39,844 nt of DNA from Atopobium sp. (GTDB lineage Bacteria > Actinomycetota > Coriobacteriia > Coriobacteriales > Atopobiaceae). Each line of letters starts with the position of its first letter. Position 1 is the first letter of the stretch. Shown piece by piece: positions 1 to 7,336 of this stretch. The translations under genes and the position numbers were made by a program. The stretch lies in contig JABZHP010000005.1 of assembly GCA_015258785.1 (NCBI GenBank), forward strand, positions 1-39,844, read 5' to 3'. The notes beneath the pieces are model-generated. The model worked only from the letters and a program-made list of their open reading frames with translations. It did no database searches and was not told the DNA's origin.

Positions 1-37
1 ACACGAAATGGATACCGGGTTGAAATCACTTGCGACC
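1..37. repeat. Dispersed repeat copy 1 (half hairpin element)
   Basis: This stretch matches 6449-6485 at about 35 of 37 positions. It contains GATACCGGGTT, which at the second copy forms one arm of an 11-bp hairpin; here the other arm lies outside the window. It sits 73 bp past the stop of prs, as the second copy sits past the stop of another minus-strand gene. It could be a shared 3'-end element or terminator-like repeat; the function is not known. Confidence 0.7.
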
Positions 38-109
38 CCCGCTCGCGCTCGCGCGCAATTGACCTGCGGTATTGCTGCCGTCGCACGCGCGGCTGACCTG
101 CCTGCGGCT

Positions 110-1105
110 TTACAGGTTGAAGTCGCCACCGAAGATGTCGGAGACAGGACGGTCGGTGTAGACAGCGTAAATTGCCTCGGCAAGCTCGTTTGCAATGGTA
201 ATCGTCTTGATCTTGGAGCCTTCCTGGTTTGCTGCAGCGCAAGGAATTGCGTCGGTAACCACGCACTCCTCGATAGGAGCGTTGTTGAGGCGCTCGATTG
301 CAGGACCAGAGAAGATGCCGTGGGTAGCGCAGACGTAGATGTCGCCCGCACCCATTTCCTTCAGCTTAACAACGGAAGCGCAGAGGGTACCTGCGGTGTC
401 AATCATGTCGTCGTTAACGATGCAGGTCTTGCCCTTGATGTCGCCAATGATGCCCATAACAGCGCTCTCGTTGTGACGAGGACGGCTCTTGTGAGCAATA
501 GCAAGGCCACAGTCAAGGTAGTCGGAAAGCTTTTTAGCTGCTTTTGCGCGACCCATATCAGGGGAGACAACAACGGTATTCTCCCAGTCAAATGGCTTGT
601 TCTTAAAGTAATCGCCCAGAAGGTAGAGAGCAGTCAGGTGAGAAACAGGAATGTCAAAGAAGCCCTGGATCTGACCCTGGTGCAGGTCAAGTGTGATGAC
701 GCGGTCAACGCCAGCTTTCTCAAGCAGGTTTGCTATCAGGCGAGCGGTAATGGGCTCGCGAGCAGCGGCTTTGCGGTCCTGACGAGCATATGCGTAGTGA
801 GGGATGACTACGGTAAAACTGTTAGCAGATGCGCGCTTTGCGGCGTCAGCAACAATCAGCGTTTCCATAACCAAATCGTTGACGTTGACGCCTGCCAAAG
901 ACTGAATGAAGAAGACCTCGTCGCCGCGGACAGATTCGTCAAAGCGAGCATAGATTTCTCCGTTAGCAAACTTCTCGAGGAGAAGACCTTGTAGCTCTAG
1001 GTGAAGAATGTCTGCAACTTTACGAGCCAGTTCAGGGTTGCCTGTACCGGTGTAGAGCTTGATGTTTCTAGCAACTAATAGCGGATCACTCAGGTTCTCG
1101 AACAT
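110..1105 (-). CDS. prs: Ribose-phosphate pyrophosphokinase
   Basis: This 331-aa protein transfers pyrophosphate from ATP to ribose-5-phosphate to make PRPP for nucleotide, histidine and tryptophan synthesis in the cytosol. The length fits class I PRPP synthases. Visible family motifs are the ARQDRK catalytic loop (near residue 105), the DLHQGQIQGFF segment, and the PRPP-binding NDDMIDTAGT segment near residue 230. The ATG directly abuts the glmU stop codon, with an AGAGGA ribosome site inside the end of glmU, so glmU and prs are almost certainly one operon. The glmU-prs pairing is common in Gram-positive bacteria. Identity is very secure. Confidence 0.97.
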   Translation of the reverse strand: MFENLSDPLLVARNIKLYTGTGNPELARKVADILHLELQGLLLEKFANGEIYARFDESVRGDEVFFIQSLAGVNVNDLVMETLIVADAAKRASANSFTVVIPHYAYARQDRKAAAREPITARLIANLLEKAGVDRVITLDLHQGQIQGFFDIPVSHLTALYLLGDYFKNKPFDWENTVVVSPDMGRAKAAKKLSDYLDCGLAIAHKSRPRHNESAVMGIIGDIKGKTCIVNDDMIDTAGTLCASVVKLKEMGAGDIYVCATHGIFSGPAIERLNNAPIEECVVTDAIPCAAANQEGSKIKTITIANELAEAIYAVYTDRPVSDIFGGDFNL

Positions 1106-2494
1106 CTAGTCCTCTTTCTCAAGCTTGTGACGCCTCTGGGCGGCGTATCCCTCAACAATTTTCTGCTCAGAGCGCTCGAGTGCAAGCGCGTCTGCTGGTA
1201 CATCCTTTGTGATGCACGAACTTGCCCCTACAAGTGCGCCATCACCAATTGAGACAGGTGCCACCATCATGGTATCGGATCCAACAAAGACGTTGTTGCC
1301 GATGCGTGTCTTGAACTTGTGGTAACCGTCGTAATTGCATGTAATTGAACCTGCGCCAATGTTGACGCCGGAGCCCATGGTAGTGTCACCAATGTAGGAG
1401 AGGTGAGGAACCTTGGAGCCCTCGCCGATAGTTGAATTTTTGATCTCAACGTGGGTGCCAGCCTTGGCGTGAGGCATGAGGTGTGTGCCTGGGCGCAGGT
1501 ACGCGCGAGGACCGCAGGTAGCAAAGTCATCTACCTGTGCGTTGATAGCTACAGTCTCGTCGACAACAGCGTCGTTGCCAACAATTGTATCGGTCAGACG
1601 AGTGTTAGGACCTACCACGCAATTCTCGCCAATTGAGGTCTTGCCGTAGAGCATAGTCTGTGGGAGAATCTCGGTGTCCATGCCAAGCGTGACCTCGGGG
1701 CCAATCCAGACGGAGGTTGGGTCCAGCATGGTGACGCCCTGGCTCATCCAGTGCTCGTTGATGCGCTCCTGCATAATGCGGGTGGCAACGGCAAGTTCGG
1801 AGCGGGAATTGACGCCCAGCGCCTCTTTGTAGTCGTCAACGTGGACGGCAGCAACAGGCTCGCCCTGGCTGACGTAAAGGGCCACCATGTCAGTGAGGTA
1901 GTACTCGCCCTGAACGTTATCATTGCCGAGAAGATCGATGTTTGCGGTCAGTCTTCCGCCACAGAAGCAGTACACGCCAACGTTGCATTCACGCTCTTGC
2001 TCGCGCTGCTCTGACGTAGCGTCTTTGTGCTCAACAATGGCAGTTACCTGGCCATTAGAAGAAATGACGCGACCATATCCGGTTGGATCTGGGGGCGTCA
2101 TTGTGAGTACCGTGCATGCGTTATGGTGAGCTTTAGTTTCTGCGACAAGGTCGAGAATAGACTGTGCGCGCAACAGAGATGCGTCACCGTTGATAACAAC
2201 AACGGGTCCCTTGAAGCCACCAAGAGCATCCTTTACAACCTTGACGGCGTGGCCGGTGCCAAGACGCTCGGTCTGGGCAACATACTCAAGGTTAGGGAAG
2301 CAAGAAAGTGCAGATTTAACCTCGTCAGCGTGGTTACCAACAACCACAATGACGCGGTCAGCGCCAGCAGTAATTGCAGCGTTGACACTCCACCAAACAA
2401 GTGGTTTATCTAGTAATTTGTGCACAATCTTAGGGTGGTGGGACTTCATGCGCGTTCCCTCACCTGCAGCGAGGACAATCGCAGTAAGTGGCAT
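1106..2494 (-). CDS. glmU: Bifunctional UDP-GlcNAc pyrophosphorylase / GlcN-1-P acetyltransferase
   Basis: This 462-aa protein makes UDP-GlcNAc: the C-terminal half acetylates glucosamine-1-phosphate and the N-terminal half joins it to UTP, feeding peptidoglycan synthesis. The N-terminal nucleotidyltransferase signature LAAGEGTRMKS lies near residue 7. The C-terminal half shows left-handed beta-helix hexapeptide repeats, including IGAGSITCNYDGYHK with the usual acetyl-CoA site features. I start at the ATG of MPLTAIVLAAG, which has a GGAGG site upstream. A longer in-frame start at 2605 would run through tRNA-Gln and is rejected. It is followed directly by prs. Length is normal for the family. 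Confidence 0.96.
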   Translation of the reverse strand: MPLTAIVLAAGEGTRMKSHHPKIVHKLLDKPLVWWSVNAAITAGADRVIVVVGNHADEVKSALSCFPNLEYVAQTERLGTGHAVKVVKDALGGFKGPVVVINGDASLLRAQSILDLVAETKAHHNACTVLTMTPPDPTGYGRVISSNGQVTAIVEHKDATSEQREQERECNVGVYCFCGGRLTANIDLLGNDNVQGEYYLTDMVALYVSQGEPVAAVHVDDYKEALGVNSRSELAVATRIMQERINEHWMSQGVTMLDPTSVWIGPEVTLGMDTEILPQTMLYGKTSIGENCVVGPNTRLTDTIVGNDAVVDETVAINAQVDDFATCGPRAYLRPGTHLMPHAKAGTHVEIKNSTIGEGSKVPHLSYIGDTTMGSGVNIGAGSITCNYDGYHKFKTRIGNNVFVGSDTMMVAPVSIGDGALVGASSCITKDVPADALALERSEQKIVEGYAAQRRHKLEKED

Positions 2495-2563
2495 ACGTAA
2501 GCCTCCAAAGTACTTCGTATTACTCGATACGAGTGCGTCCCTACACAAAAGTTGCGTAAAAAA

Positions 2564-2638
2564 TGGCTGGGGTAGTAGGATTCGAACCCACATTCCAGGC
2601 ACCAAAAACCCGTGTCCTAACCGTTGGACGATACCCCA
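2564..2638 (-). tRNA. tRNA-Gln (anticodon UUG)
   Basis: The minus strand folds into a full cloverleaf: a seven-pair acceptor stem with the weak U1-A72 pair typical of tRNA-Gln, a D arm, an anticodon arm CGGGT/GCCTG with loop TTTTGGT (anticodon UUG), a TTCGAAT T-loop, and an encoded 3' CCA. It is 75 nt long and lies between the cwlM-like gene and glmU, close enough to be cotranscribed with either. Confidence 0.95.
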
Positions 2639-2682
2639 ATGTAATCACTACGTTGGTTTTGTCCGCAACTCTAATAAGTGTA

Positions 2683-3612
2683 TCAGCTTAGCGAGGCAAA
2701 TGCTCCACAAATTGCATCAAGAACAAGAACTGCTAAAGTCTGCGCATCTGCGGTAGTAAATGAACCGTCAACGTTTGTTCCTTCTGGCAGCACAATCTTG
2801 ATAGGGGAGCCCGTTGCATCAGCAGACTCAATAGCAGTGCGCAGTCTTGCTGGCAGCGTCTCGTTTTCTTCCATAGAAACAGAGCCAATACCAACTTGTC
2901 CGCGGGCGGGCATGCTTGGGGCATAAGCTGTGGTCAGAACCAAAATAGTGGCTGCATCAGTAGGGGAATCGGCGCGATCAATCATGGTCATGCCGCTTGC
3001 CTCAGTAGTTGCCTTAGAAAGGTTATAGACGCGAGCAGCTACGTTTCTAGAGATAGGATCTTCTCCCGTAATTGCAATGCAGGTGGTTTCAAGAACGTTT
3101 GCTGCACGAGCAAAGCCCATAGGACCCTGTGGGTGAGGGCCTTTTGCCTGCTTACCAGACCAAACGTGGCGCAGACGCTCAATAGCGTCGAGGGTATCCT
3201 GGAATGCCATACCGTCAGCAAGTTCGCCGACGCTTTCCTGGAAGAGCTTAACGGCAGCCTCGGTGTGAACACCGTAATGGCCATCAACTTTTCCGCACGA
3301 GAAACCCAAGATGTTGAGACGCTCTTGCAGCTGACGCACGTCATTGCCGTGGAAGTTAGGAAGACGCAGGTAGAGGGTTCTGTCTCCGAGCTCATAGCCC
3401 TCATCGACCATGATTGCCCAGGTAGAGGCATCTACTTCTTCTCCAAGAGAAAGGTCATGGTCAAGCCTAAAGCGCGCAACCGCGCGGGCAGTTGACTTGC
3501 CAAACGTGTGACTCTGGCGCTCATCGTCTTCGATGGTGTAGCCAAGCTTTACGAGGCGTTCCTGAATGTCTTCAACGGCAGCACCAGTGCTACCAGGAGT
3601 AATTGGATCCAT
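2683..3612 (-). CDS. Cytosolic peptidoglycan-binding-domain protein, probable degenerate amidase (CwlM-like)
   Basis: The 309-aa protein has no signal peptide or membrane segment. Residues about 5-70 and 80-150 are two peptidoglycan-binding type 1 repeats (for example VRQLQERLNILGF and VDGHYGVHTEAAVKLFQ). The C-terminal half has the order of an Amidase_3 domain (LSKATTEASGMTMIDRADS resembles the G..V..TR..D strand), but I find none of the zinc ligands: no DPGHGG segment and no SLHAN-type histidine, where LTTAYA stands instead. The same architecture occurs in mycobacterial CwlM, a cytosolic regulator of MurA and of the flippase MurJ. A regulatory role here is inference. It lies 2 bp after the polyprenyl synthase gene. 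Confidence 0.7.
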   Translation of the reverse strand: MDPITPGSTGAAVEDIQERLVKLGYTIEDDERQSHTFGKSTARAVARFRLDHDLSLGEEVDASTWAIMVDEGYELGDRTLYLRLPNFHGNDVRQLQERLNILGFSCGKVDGHYGVHTEAAVKLFQESVGELADGMAFQDTLDAIERLRHVWSGKQAKGPHPQGPMGFARAANVLETTCIAITGEDPISRNVAARVYNLSKATTEASGMTMIDRADSPTDAATILVLTTAYAPSMPARGQVGIGSVSMEENETLPARLRTAIESADATGSPIKIVLPEGTNVDGSFTTADAQTLAVLVLDAICGAFASLS

Positions 3613-3614
3613 AA

Positions 3615-4688
3615 TTACCTTTCTCGGTTCACAAAGAAGTCTGCCATAGACAAAAGTGTGTCGCGAGCGTCTTCAGTAAGTATCACGTTTTCAAGCACGT
3701 GCTTTGCCTCATCAACTAAGGCAAGAGCGTGCGTGCGGACAAATTTTATCGCATTAGCGCTTTCCATAAGCTCCACAGCGCGCTGAAGCTTCAAAGTATC
3801 GCCTGTATGCGCAGAAAGTATGGAGACAAGCTCTGTCTTTTCCGCCGAGCTAAGGTGCTCAAGCGCGTAGACCACGGCGAGCGTGCGCTTGCCTTCAGTG
3901 ATGTCTGATCTAAAGTCTTTGCCCTGTACCTGGGCGTTTCCGACCAGGTTAAGAAGATCATCTTGCAGCTGGAAGGCAAGGCCTACCTTGAGGCCAAAAT
4001 CCTTGAGTGCATCAAGCGTTTTCTGGTCAGCACCACTGATGAGCGCGCCTAGTACCAGGGGATATGCAGCAGAGTAATAGGCGGTTTTGGAGAGCGCCAT
4101 AAAAAGGTACTGGTCAGAAGTAACATCCCAGCGCTCGTTCTGAGCCCAACCAAGGTCGAGCGCCTGACCCTCAAGGGTGTGCTCCTGCATGGCGAGAAGG
4201 GCGTCGATAACGCGAATTTTTAGCTGGTCAGAGAGGTGGTCGGCTACGGTAACGCGCCTGACAACATTGACCAGCACAGAATCACCGACATTGATGGCAA
4301 GTCCAGTGCCAAGTGTCTTGTAGAGGCACTTCTCGCCACGGCGCAGCTCTGATTTGTCTGCAATGTCATCGTGGATAAGGGCTGCCGACTGGAAGTCCTC
4401 GATGGCGCAGGCCACGGGCAGAGCGGCCTCTGCTAAGCCGCCAACCGCCTCGGCGCCCAGGCAACAGAGGACCGGTCGCACGCGCTTGCCGCCGCCCGCA
4501 CTGAAGTGAGCGAGTGGCTGGTAGAGGTAGGTGTTCAGGTCCGCGCGGGTGCGCTCCGAGGGCGAGGACGCCGCTGTCGCGGGCGCTGTGGGTGCTGCGG
4601 GTGCTGCGGACGTTGCCGCGGGGAGTCCGCGCATGATCTCTGCCTCGACGGCAGGGAGCTTTTGTGTGAGGTAGTCGGCGAAGTTCAC
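3615..4688 (-). CDS. Polyprenyl (geranylgeranyl-type) diphosphate synthase
   Basis: A 357-aa trans-isoprenyl diphosphate synthase that extends allylic diphosphates with IPP, giving precursors of quinones or lipid carriers. Both metal-binding motifs are visible: LIHDDIAD (DDxxD, about residue 111) and FQLQDDLLN (DDxxN at the second site). GGGKRVRP is the IPP-binding segment. The N-terminal part carries an Ala/Pro-rich, low-complexity insertion at about residues 24-43, unusual for the family and probably a flexible linker. The product chain length cannot be read from sequence alone. It lies 7 bp after galE and 2 bp before the CwlM-like gene, suggesting one transcript. Confidence 0.9.
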   Translation of the reverse strand: MNFADYLTQKLPAVEAEIMRGLPAATSAAPAAPTAPATAASSPSERTRADLNTYLYQPLAHFSAGGGKRVRPVLCCLGAEAVGGLAEAALPVACAIEDFQSAALIHDDIADKSELRRGEKCLYKTLGTGLAINVGDSVLVNVVRRVTVADHLSDQLKIRVIDALLAMQEHTLEGQALDLGWAQNERWDVTSDQYLFMALSKTAYYSAAYPLVLGALISGADQKTLDALKDFGLKVGLAFQLQDDLLNLVGNAQVQGKDFRSDITEGKRTLAVVYALEHLSSAEKTELVSILSAHTGDTLKLQRAVELMESANAIKFVRTHALALVDEAKHVLENVILTEDARDTLLSMADFFVNRER

Positions 4689-4695
4689 GGAAGCC

Positions 4696-5751
4696 CTAGC
4701 CGCGATAGCCGTCTGGGTTCATCGACTGCCACTTCCAGGAATCGCGGCACATGTCGGCGAGGTCGTACTGAGCCTTCCAGCCAAGCAAGTCAGCAGCTTT
4801 CTGGCAGTCTGCGTAGTTAGTTGCAACGTCACCTGCGCGGCGAGGCTCAATAACGTAAGGAATCTCTTTGCCGCAGGCCTTTGAGAACGCCTTAATAACG
4901 TCAAGTACCGAGCTACCAGTGCCAGTGCCCAGGTTGAAGATTTCAACTCCCGTGCGGCCAGCCATCCATTTAAGTGCAGCTACGTGGCCGGAGCCAAGGT
5001 CGCAAACGTGGATGTAGTCGCGAACACCCGTGCCATCTGGGGTGTTGTAGTCGTCACCAAAGACGTGAACAGCTTCGCGCTTACCCACAGCAACTTGAGC
5101 CACATAAGGTACCAGGTTGTTTGGAATACCTGCAGGATCTTCTCCGATGAGGCCCGACTGGTGAGCGCCAATAGGATTGAAGTATCTAAGCAGGACAACG
5201 TTCCACTCTGGATCCGCGGTGTGAACATCGGTGAGGATCTGCTCAATCATCCATTTAGTCCAGCCATAAGGGTTGGTTGCGTTCTTCTTGGGGCTTTGCT
5301 CGGTTAGAGGAAGGCTATCTGGATCTCCATAAACGGTGGCAGAGCTCGAGAAAATAATTGACTTACAACCGTGATTTCTCATGACATCAAGAAGGGTGAG
5401 GGTGTTGCCCAGGTTGTTTGTGTAGTACTCAATGGGCTTGGTGACGGACTCGCCAACAGCCTTGAAGCCTGCGAAGTGAATGACAAAGTTAATGGCGTGC
5501 TCGTCAAAGATGTGGTTGAGTGCATCTGCATCGTTGACGTCTGCCTCGTAGAACGAAAGGCGCTTAGCGCTTTCTTCTCCCACTATGGTTTTGATGCGAT
5601 CGATAACCTTTGCCGAAGCATTGGAGAGGTCATCAACAATTACGGCCTCGTAGCCGGAATTGAGCAGTTCAACAACGGTGTGGCTGCCAATAAAGCCCGC
5701 GCCACCGGTGACAAGTACGCAGGAATTTTGTGGAATCAGAGTGTCAGACAT
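4696..5751 (-). CDS. galE: UDP-glucose 4-epimerase
   Basis: This 351-aa short-chain dehydrogenase-type enzyme interconverts UDP-glucose and UDP-galactose (and often the N-acetyl forms) with bound NAD. The Rossmann motif GGAGFIGSH is at residues 16-24. The SSSATVYG segment supplies the catalytic Ser/Thr, and YGWTK is the YxxxK catalytic pair. Length is normal. It is the first gene after the repeat-filled 5752-6519 gap, so its promoter must lie in or after that repeat region. It probably leads the transcript galE - polyprenyl synthase - CwlM-like protein. Confidence 0.95.
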   Translation of the reverse strand: MSDTLIPQNSCVLVTGGAGFIGSHTVVELLNSGYEAVIVDDLSNASAKVIDRIKTIVGEESAKRLSFYEADVNDADALNHIFDEHAINFVIHFAGFKAVGESVTKPIEYYTNNLGNTLTLLDVMRNHGCKSIIFSSSATVYGDPDSLPLTEQSPKKNATNPYGWTKWMIEQILTDVHTADPEWNVVLLRYFNPIGAHQSGLIGEDPAGIPNNLVPYVAQVAVGKREAVHVFGDDYNTPDGTGVRDYIHVCDLGSGHVAALKWMAGRTGVEIFNLGTGTGSSVLDVIKAFSKACGKEIPYVIEPRRAGDVATNYADCQKAADLLGWKAQYDLADMCRDSWKWQSMNPDGYRG

Positions 5752-5881
5752 ATCAATCCTTTCGTGGACTTATATCGTCATAAGTATACGGCTTTTCCGC
5801 GAAACGTTGGGCGTTGCAAGCGCACGGGTTTCTCGCCACACAGGTCCTTTTGCTATTGCGCGCCTAACTTTCACTATGCGC

Positions 5882-6002
5882 GCCTGAAAAGTGCAAAGAA
5901 TCTGTATTTGCGACACCGATTCTTTGACAAAATCAGGCAAATCCACCGATTCTTTTACTTATTTAGGCAGAAGTTACAGATTCTTTGAAGAAATCAGGCA
6001 CG
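5882..6002. repeat. Duplicated 121-bp block, copy A
   Basis: It matches 6213-6333 with about five differences in 121 bp at a constant offset of 331 bp. It is built of three 30-31 bp units that start GATTCTTT at 5918, 5948 and 5979 and end in (A)AATCAGGCA or a variant, preceded by an inverted AAAGAATC that can pair with the first GATTCTTT. Confidence 0.9.
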
Positions 6003-6070
6003 TTCTAACTGGGGTGCTGTCTCCAAATTTTGCGAGCCTGAAACCCCCACCATGTCTGAGTAAAACAGCT

Positions 6071-6157
6071 CAGACTTGGCGAGAAAAACCGGCAAATAGC
6101 TCAGACTAGGCGTGTTTTTCAGGCAAATCGTTCAGACTTGGCGAGAAAATCAGGCTC
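6071..6157. repeat. Three tandem 31-bp units, CAGACT type
   Basis: Units start CAGACT at 6071, 6102 and 6133, exactly 31 bp apart. Their second halves (CGGCAAATAG, CAGGCAAATCG, AATCAGGC) match the second halves of the GATTCTTT units in the flanking blocks, so both unit types share one half and differ in the other. Confidence 0.85.
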
Positions 6158-6212
6158 CATGAGAGCGTCCATAGAACCAACCTTGAAATCAGAGTTACGT
6201 CTAGAAAAGTCC

Positions 6213-6333
6213 GCCTAAAAAGTGCAAAGAATCTGTATTTGAGGTACCGATTCTTTGACAAAATCAGGCAAATCCACCGATTCTTTTACTTATTTAGGCA
6301 GAAGTTACAGATTCTTTGCAGAAATCAGGCACG
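6213..6333. repeat. Duplicated 121-bp block, copy B
   Basis: Near-identical copy of 5882-6002, with GATTCTTT units at 6249, 6279 and 6310. Differences cluster at the TTTGCGACACC/TTTGAGGTACC segment. Its high identity suggests recent duplication or active homogenisation. Confidence 0.9.
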
Positions 6334-6436
6334 CCTAGGCGTACACCTGGCGTGCGGCGGGCGCGCGCTGATTGCACTCAGTTCACGCCACCCACCTGGC
6401 GAGAAACCCGTCCACTAGCAGCGCTTTCGCACAAGA

Positions 6437-6485
6437 AACCCAGTATCCACACGAAATAGATACCGGGTTGAAATCACTTGTGACC
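6437..6485 (-). repeat. Dispersed repeat copy 2 with 11-bp hairpin
   Basis: AACCCAGTATC (6437-6447) and GATACCGGGTT (6459-6469) pair over 11 positions around an 11-nt loop. The one imperfect position is a G-U wobble only in minus-strand RNA, which suggests that strand is the functional one. Positions 6449-6485 repeat at 1-37. It lies 35 bp past the stop of the STAS/kinase gene. The following minus-strand sequence is only weakly T-rich, so this may be a terminator or an mRNA 3'-end protector. Confidence 0.6.
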
Positions 6486-6519
6486 TGCGTACACAACCTG
6501 CATACGCACCCCACACGCC

Positions 6520-7251
6520 CTAGCGCATCATCTTGACCAGGCGAACAATGGTGCCGTTACCGGAAGGTTTCTCCTGGATAGACACGGCGTCCATAAGCAG
6601 GCGCATCAGCTTAACGCCGCGTCCACGCTCGGCAAACTGACCGGTCTCGGGAGGCTCTTCCTCATCGGAGATGCTAAAACCACAACCGCAATCCGAGACG
6701 TCAATGACCACTCTGTCTGGATACGCGGAGACCGTGGTCAGCACGCCCTTCTCGCACGCGTGATCTACAGCGTTGCCAATAGCCTCACCTACTGCAAGTT
6801 CAATGTCAAACTTTTGGTCCGAGGTAAACGGCAGCGTCTTCAGCAGCGCGATAGCCCTTGAGCGAGCGTCGCACATTTTATTGGGATCAACTCTAAACGT
6901 TGTCTGAAACGATGGATGCGTGCCCGGTGCAAGCGGAGTCACGCGCGACTTTGCGGCGCAGGTACTTATAGGCATGAAATCGATAAGACCCATGCGTACC
7001 AGCGCCTTAAACGCCGTTGGCTGCACGTTGGTCAAGCTCATAAGACCACCGAGCGTCTTCATGCGTCGAACAGCGCACACGATAAAGCCCATGCCGCATG
7101 AATCGATGTACGAAACCTCCGACATATTCAGCACAATTCTTCTACAGCCGCTATCAATGAGCTGCTCAATCTGAGCCTTCACGCGCGGGACTCCCCTCAC
7201 GTCAAGGTCAGTATTGACTGAAACAACTGCTATGTTTGGCTGCGTATACAT
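6520..7251 (-). CDS. Fused STAS anti-sigma antagonist and anti-sigma serine kinase
   Basis: The 243-aa protein joins two partner-switch components normally made separately. Residues 1-105 are a STAS domain with SYIDSCGMG; the serine after the aspartate (residue 51) aligns with the phosphorylated serine of SpoIIAA/RsbV. Residues 115-243 are a GHKL ATPase of the RsbW/SpoIIAB type, with N box ELAVGEAIGNAVDHA, G1 box DVSDCGCGF and G2 box GRGVKLM all intact. I start at ATG 7251 because the STAS domain begins there; a longer frame to 7461 adds only low-complexity sequence overlapping the upstream gene. The upstream PP2C phosphatase is the obvious partner. No sigma factor is in the window, so the target is unknown. 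Confidence 0.85.
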   Translation of the reverse strand: MYTQPNIAVVSVNTDLDVRGVPRVKAQIEQLIDSGCRRIVLNMSEVSYIDSCGMGFIVCAVRRMKTLGGLMSLTNVQPTAFKALVRMGLIDFMPISTCAAKSRVTPLAPGTHPSFQTTFRVDPNKMCDARSRAIALLKTLPFTSDQKFDIELAVGEAIGNAVDHACEKGVLTTVSAYPDRVVIDVSDCGCGFSISDEEEPPETGQFAERGRGVKLMRLLMDAVSIQEKPSGNGTIVRLVKMMR

Positions 7252-7336
7252 ACGTTTCTTGTTCCCGCGCAGCAACAAGAATTTCAGATATCTACACTTT
7301 TTAGCGAGAAAATCATCTCCTAGGCGAGAATATCGT

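Larger units (their letters stand above)
5752..6519. other. Repeat-rich non-coding region (768 bp)
   Basis: No credible gene lies here. The stretch is mostly modular repeats: a 121-bp block present twice (5882-6002, 6213-6333), a set of three 31-bp units between them (6071-6157), a GTCTGAG/CTCAGAC inverted repeat near 6054-6076, and a hairpin element at 6437-6469. Short open frames here are shadows of repeat sequence without ribosome sites. The galE promoter must be near its low-coordinate end; I cannot pick one confidently. Confidence 0.7.

Noticed and set aside
8..994. Long plus-strand open frame of 328 codons opposite prs
   Set aside because: It lies antisense to a secure gene, has no family-like sequence and begins in repeat sequence. 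It follows from avoidance of TTA, CTA and TCA codons in prs.
2495..2605. Longer glmU start
   Set aside because: The extra 37 codons run through tRNA-Gln, while the ATG at 2494 has a good ribosome site and matches the family N-terminus.
5882..6333. CRISPR array
   Set aside because: Period is 30-31 bp with no unique spacers between constant repeats; unit halves are adjacent and shared, and no cas genes are near.
7099..7101. Loss of the phosphorylation site in the STAS domain (DSCG in place of DSSG)
   Set aside because: The phosphorylated residue in SpoIIAA and RsbV is the serine directly after the aspartate, which is kept; the cysteine is at the next, variable position.
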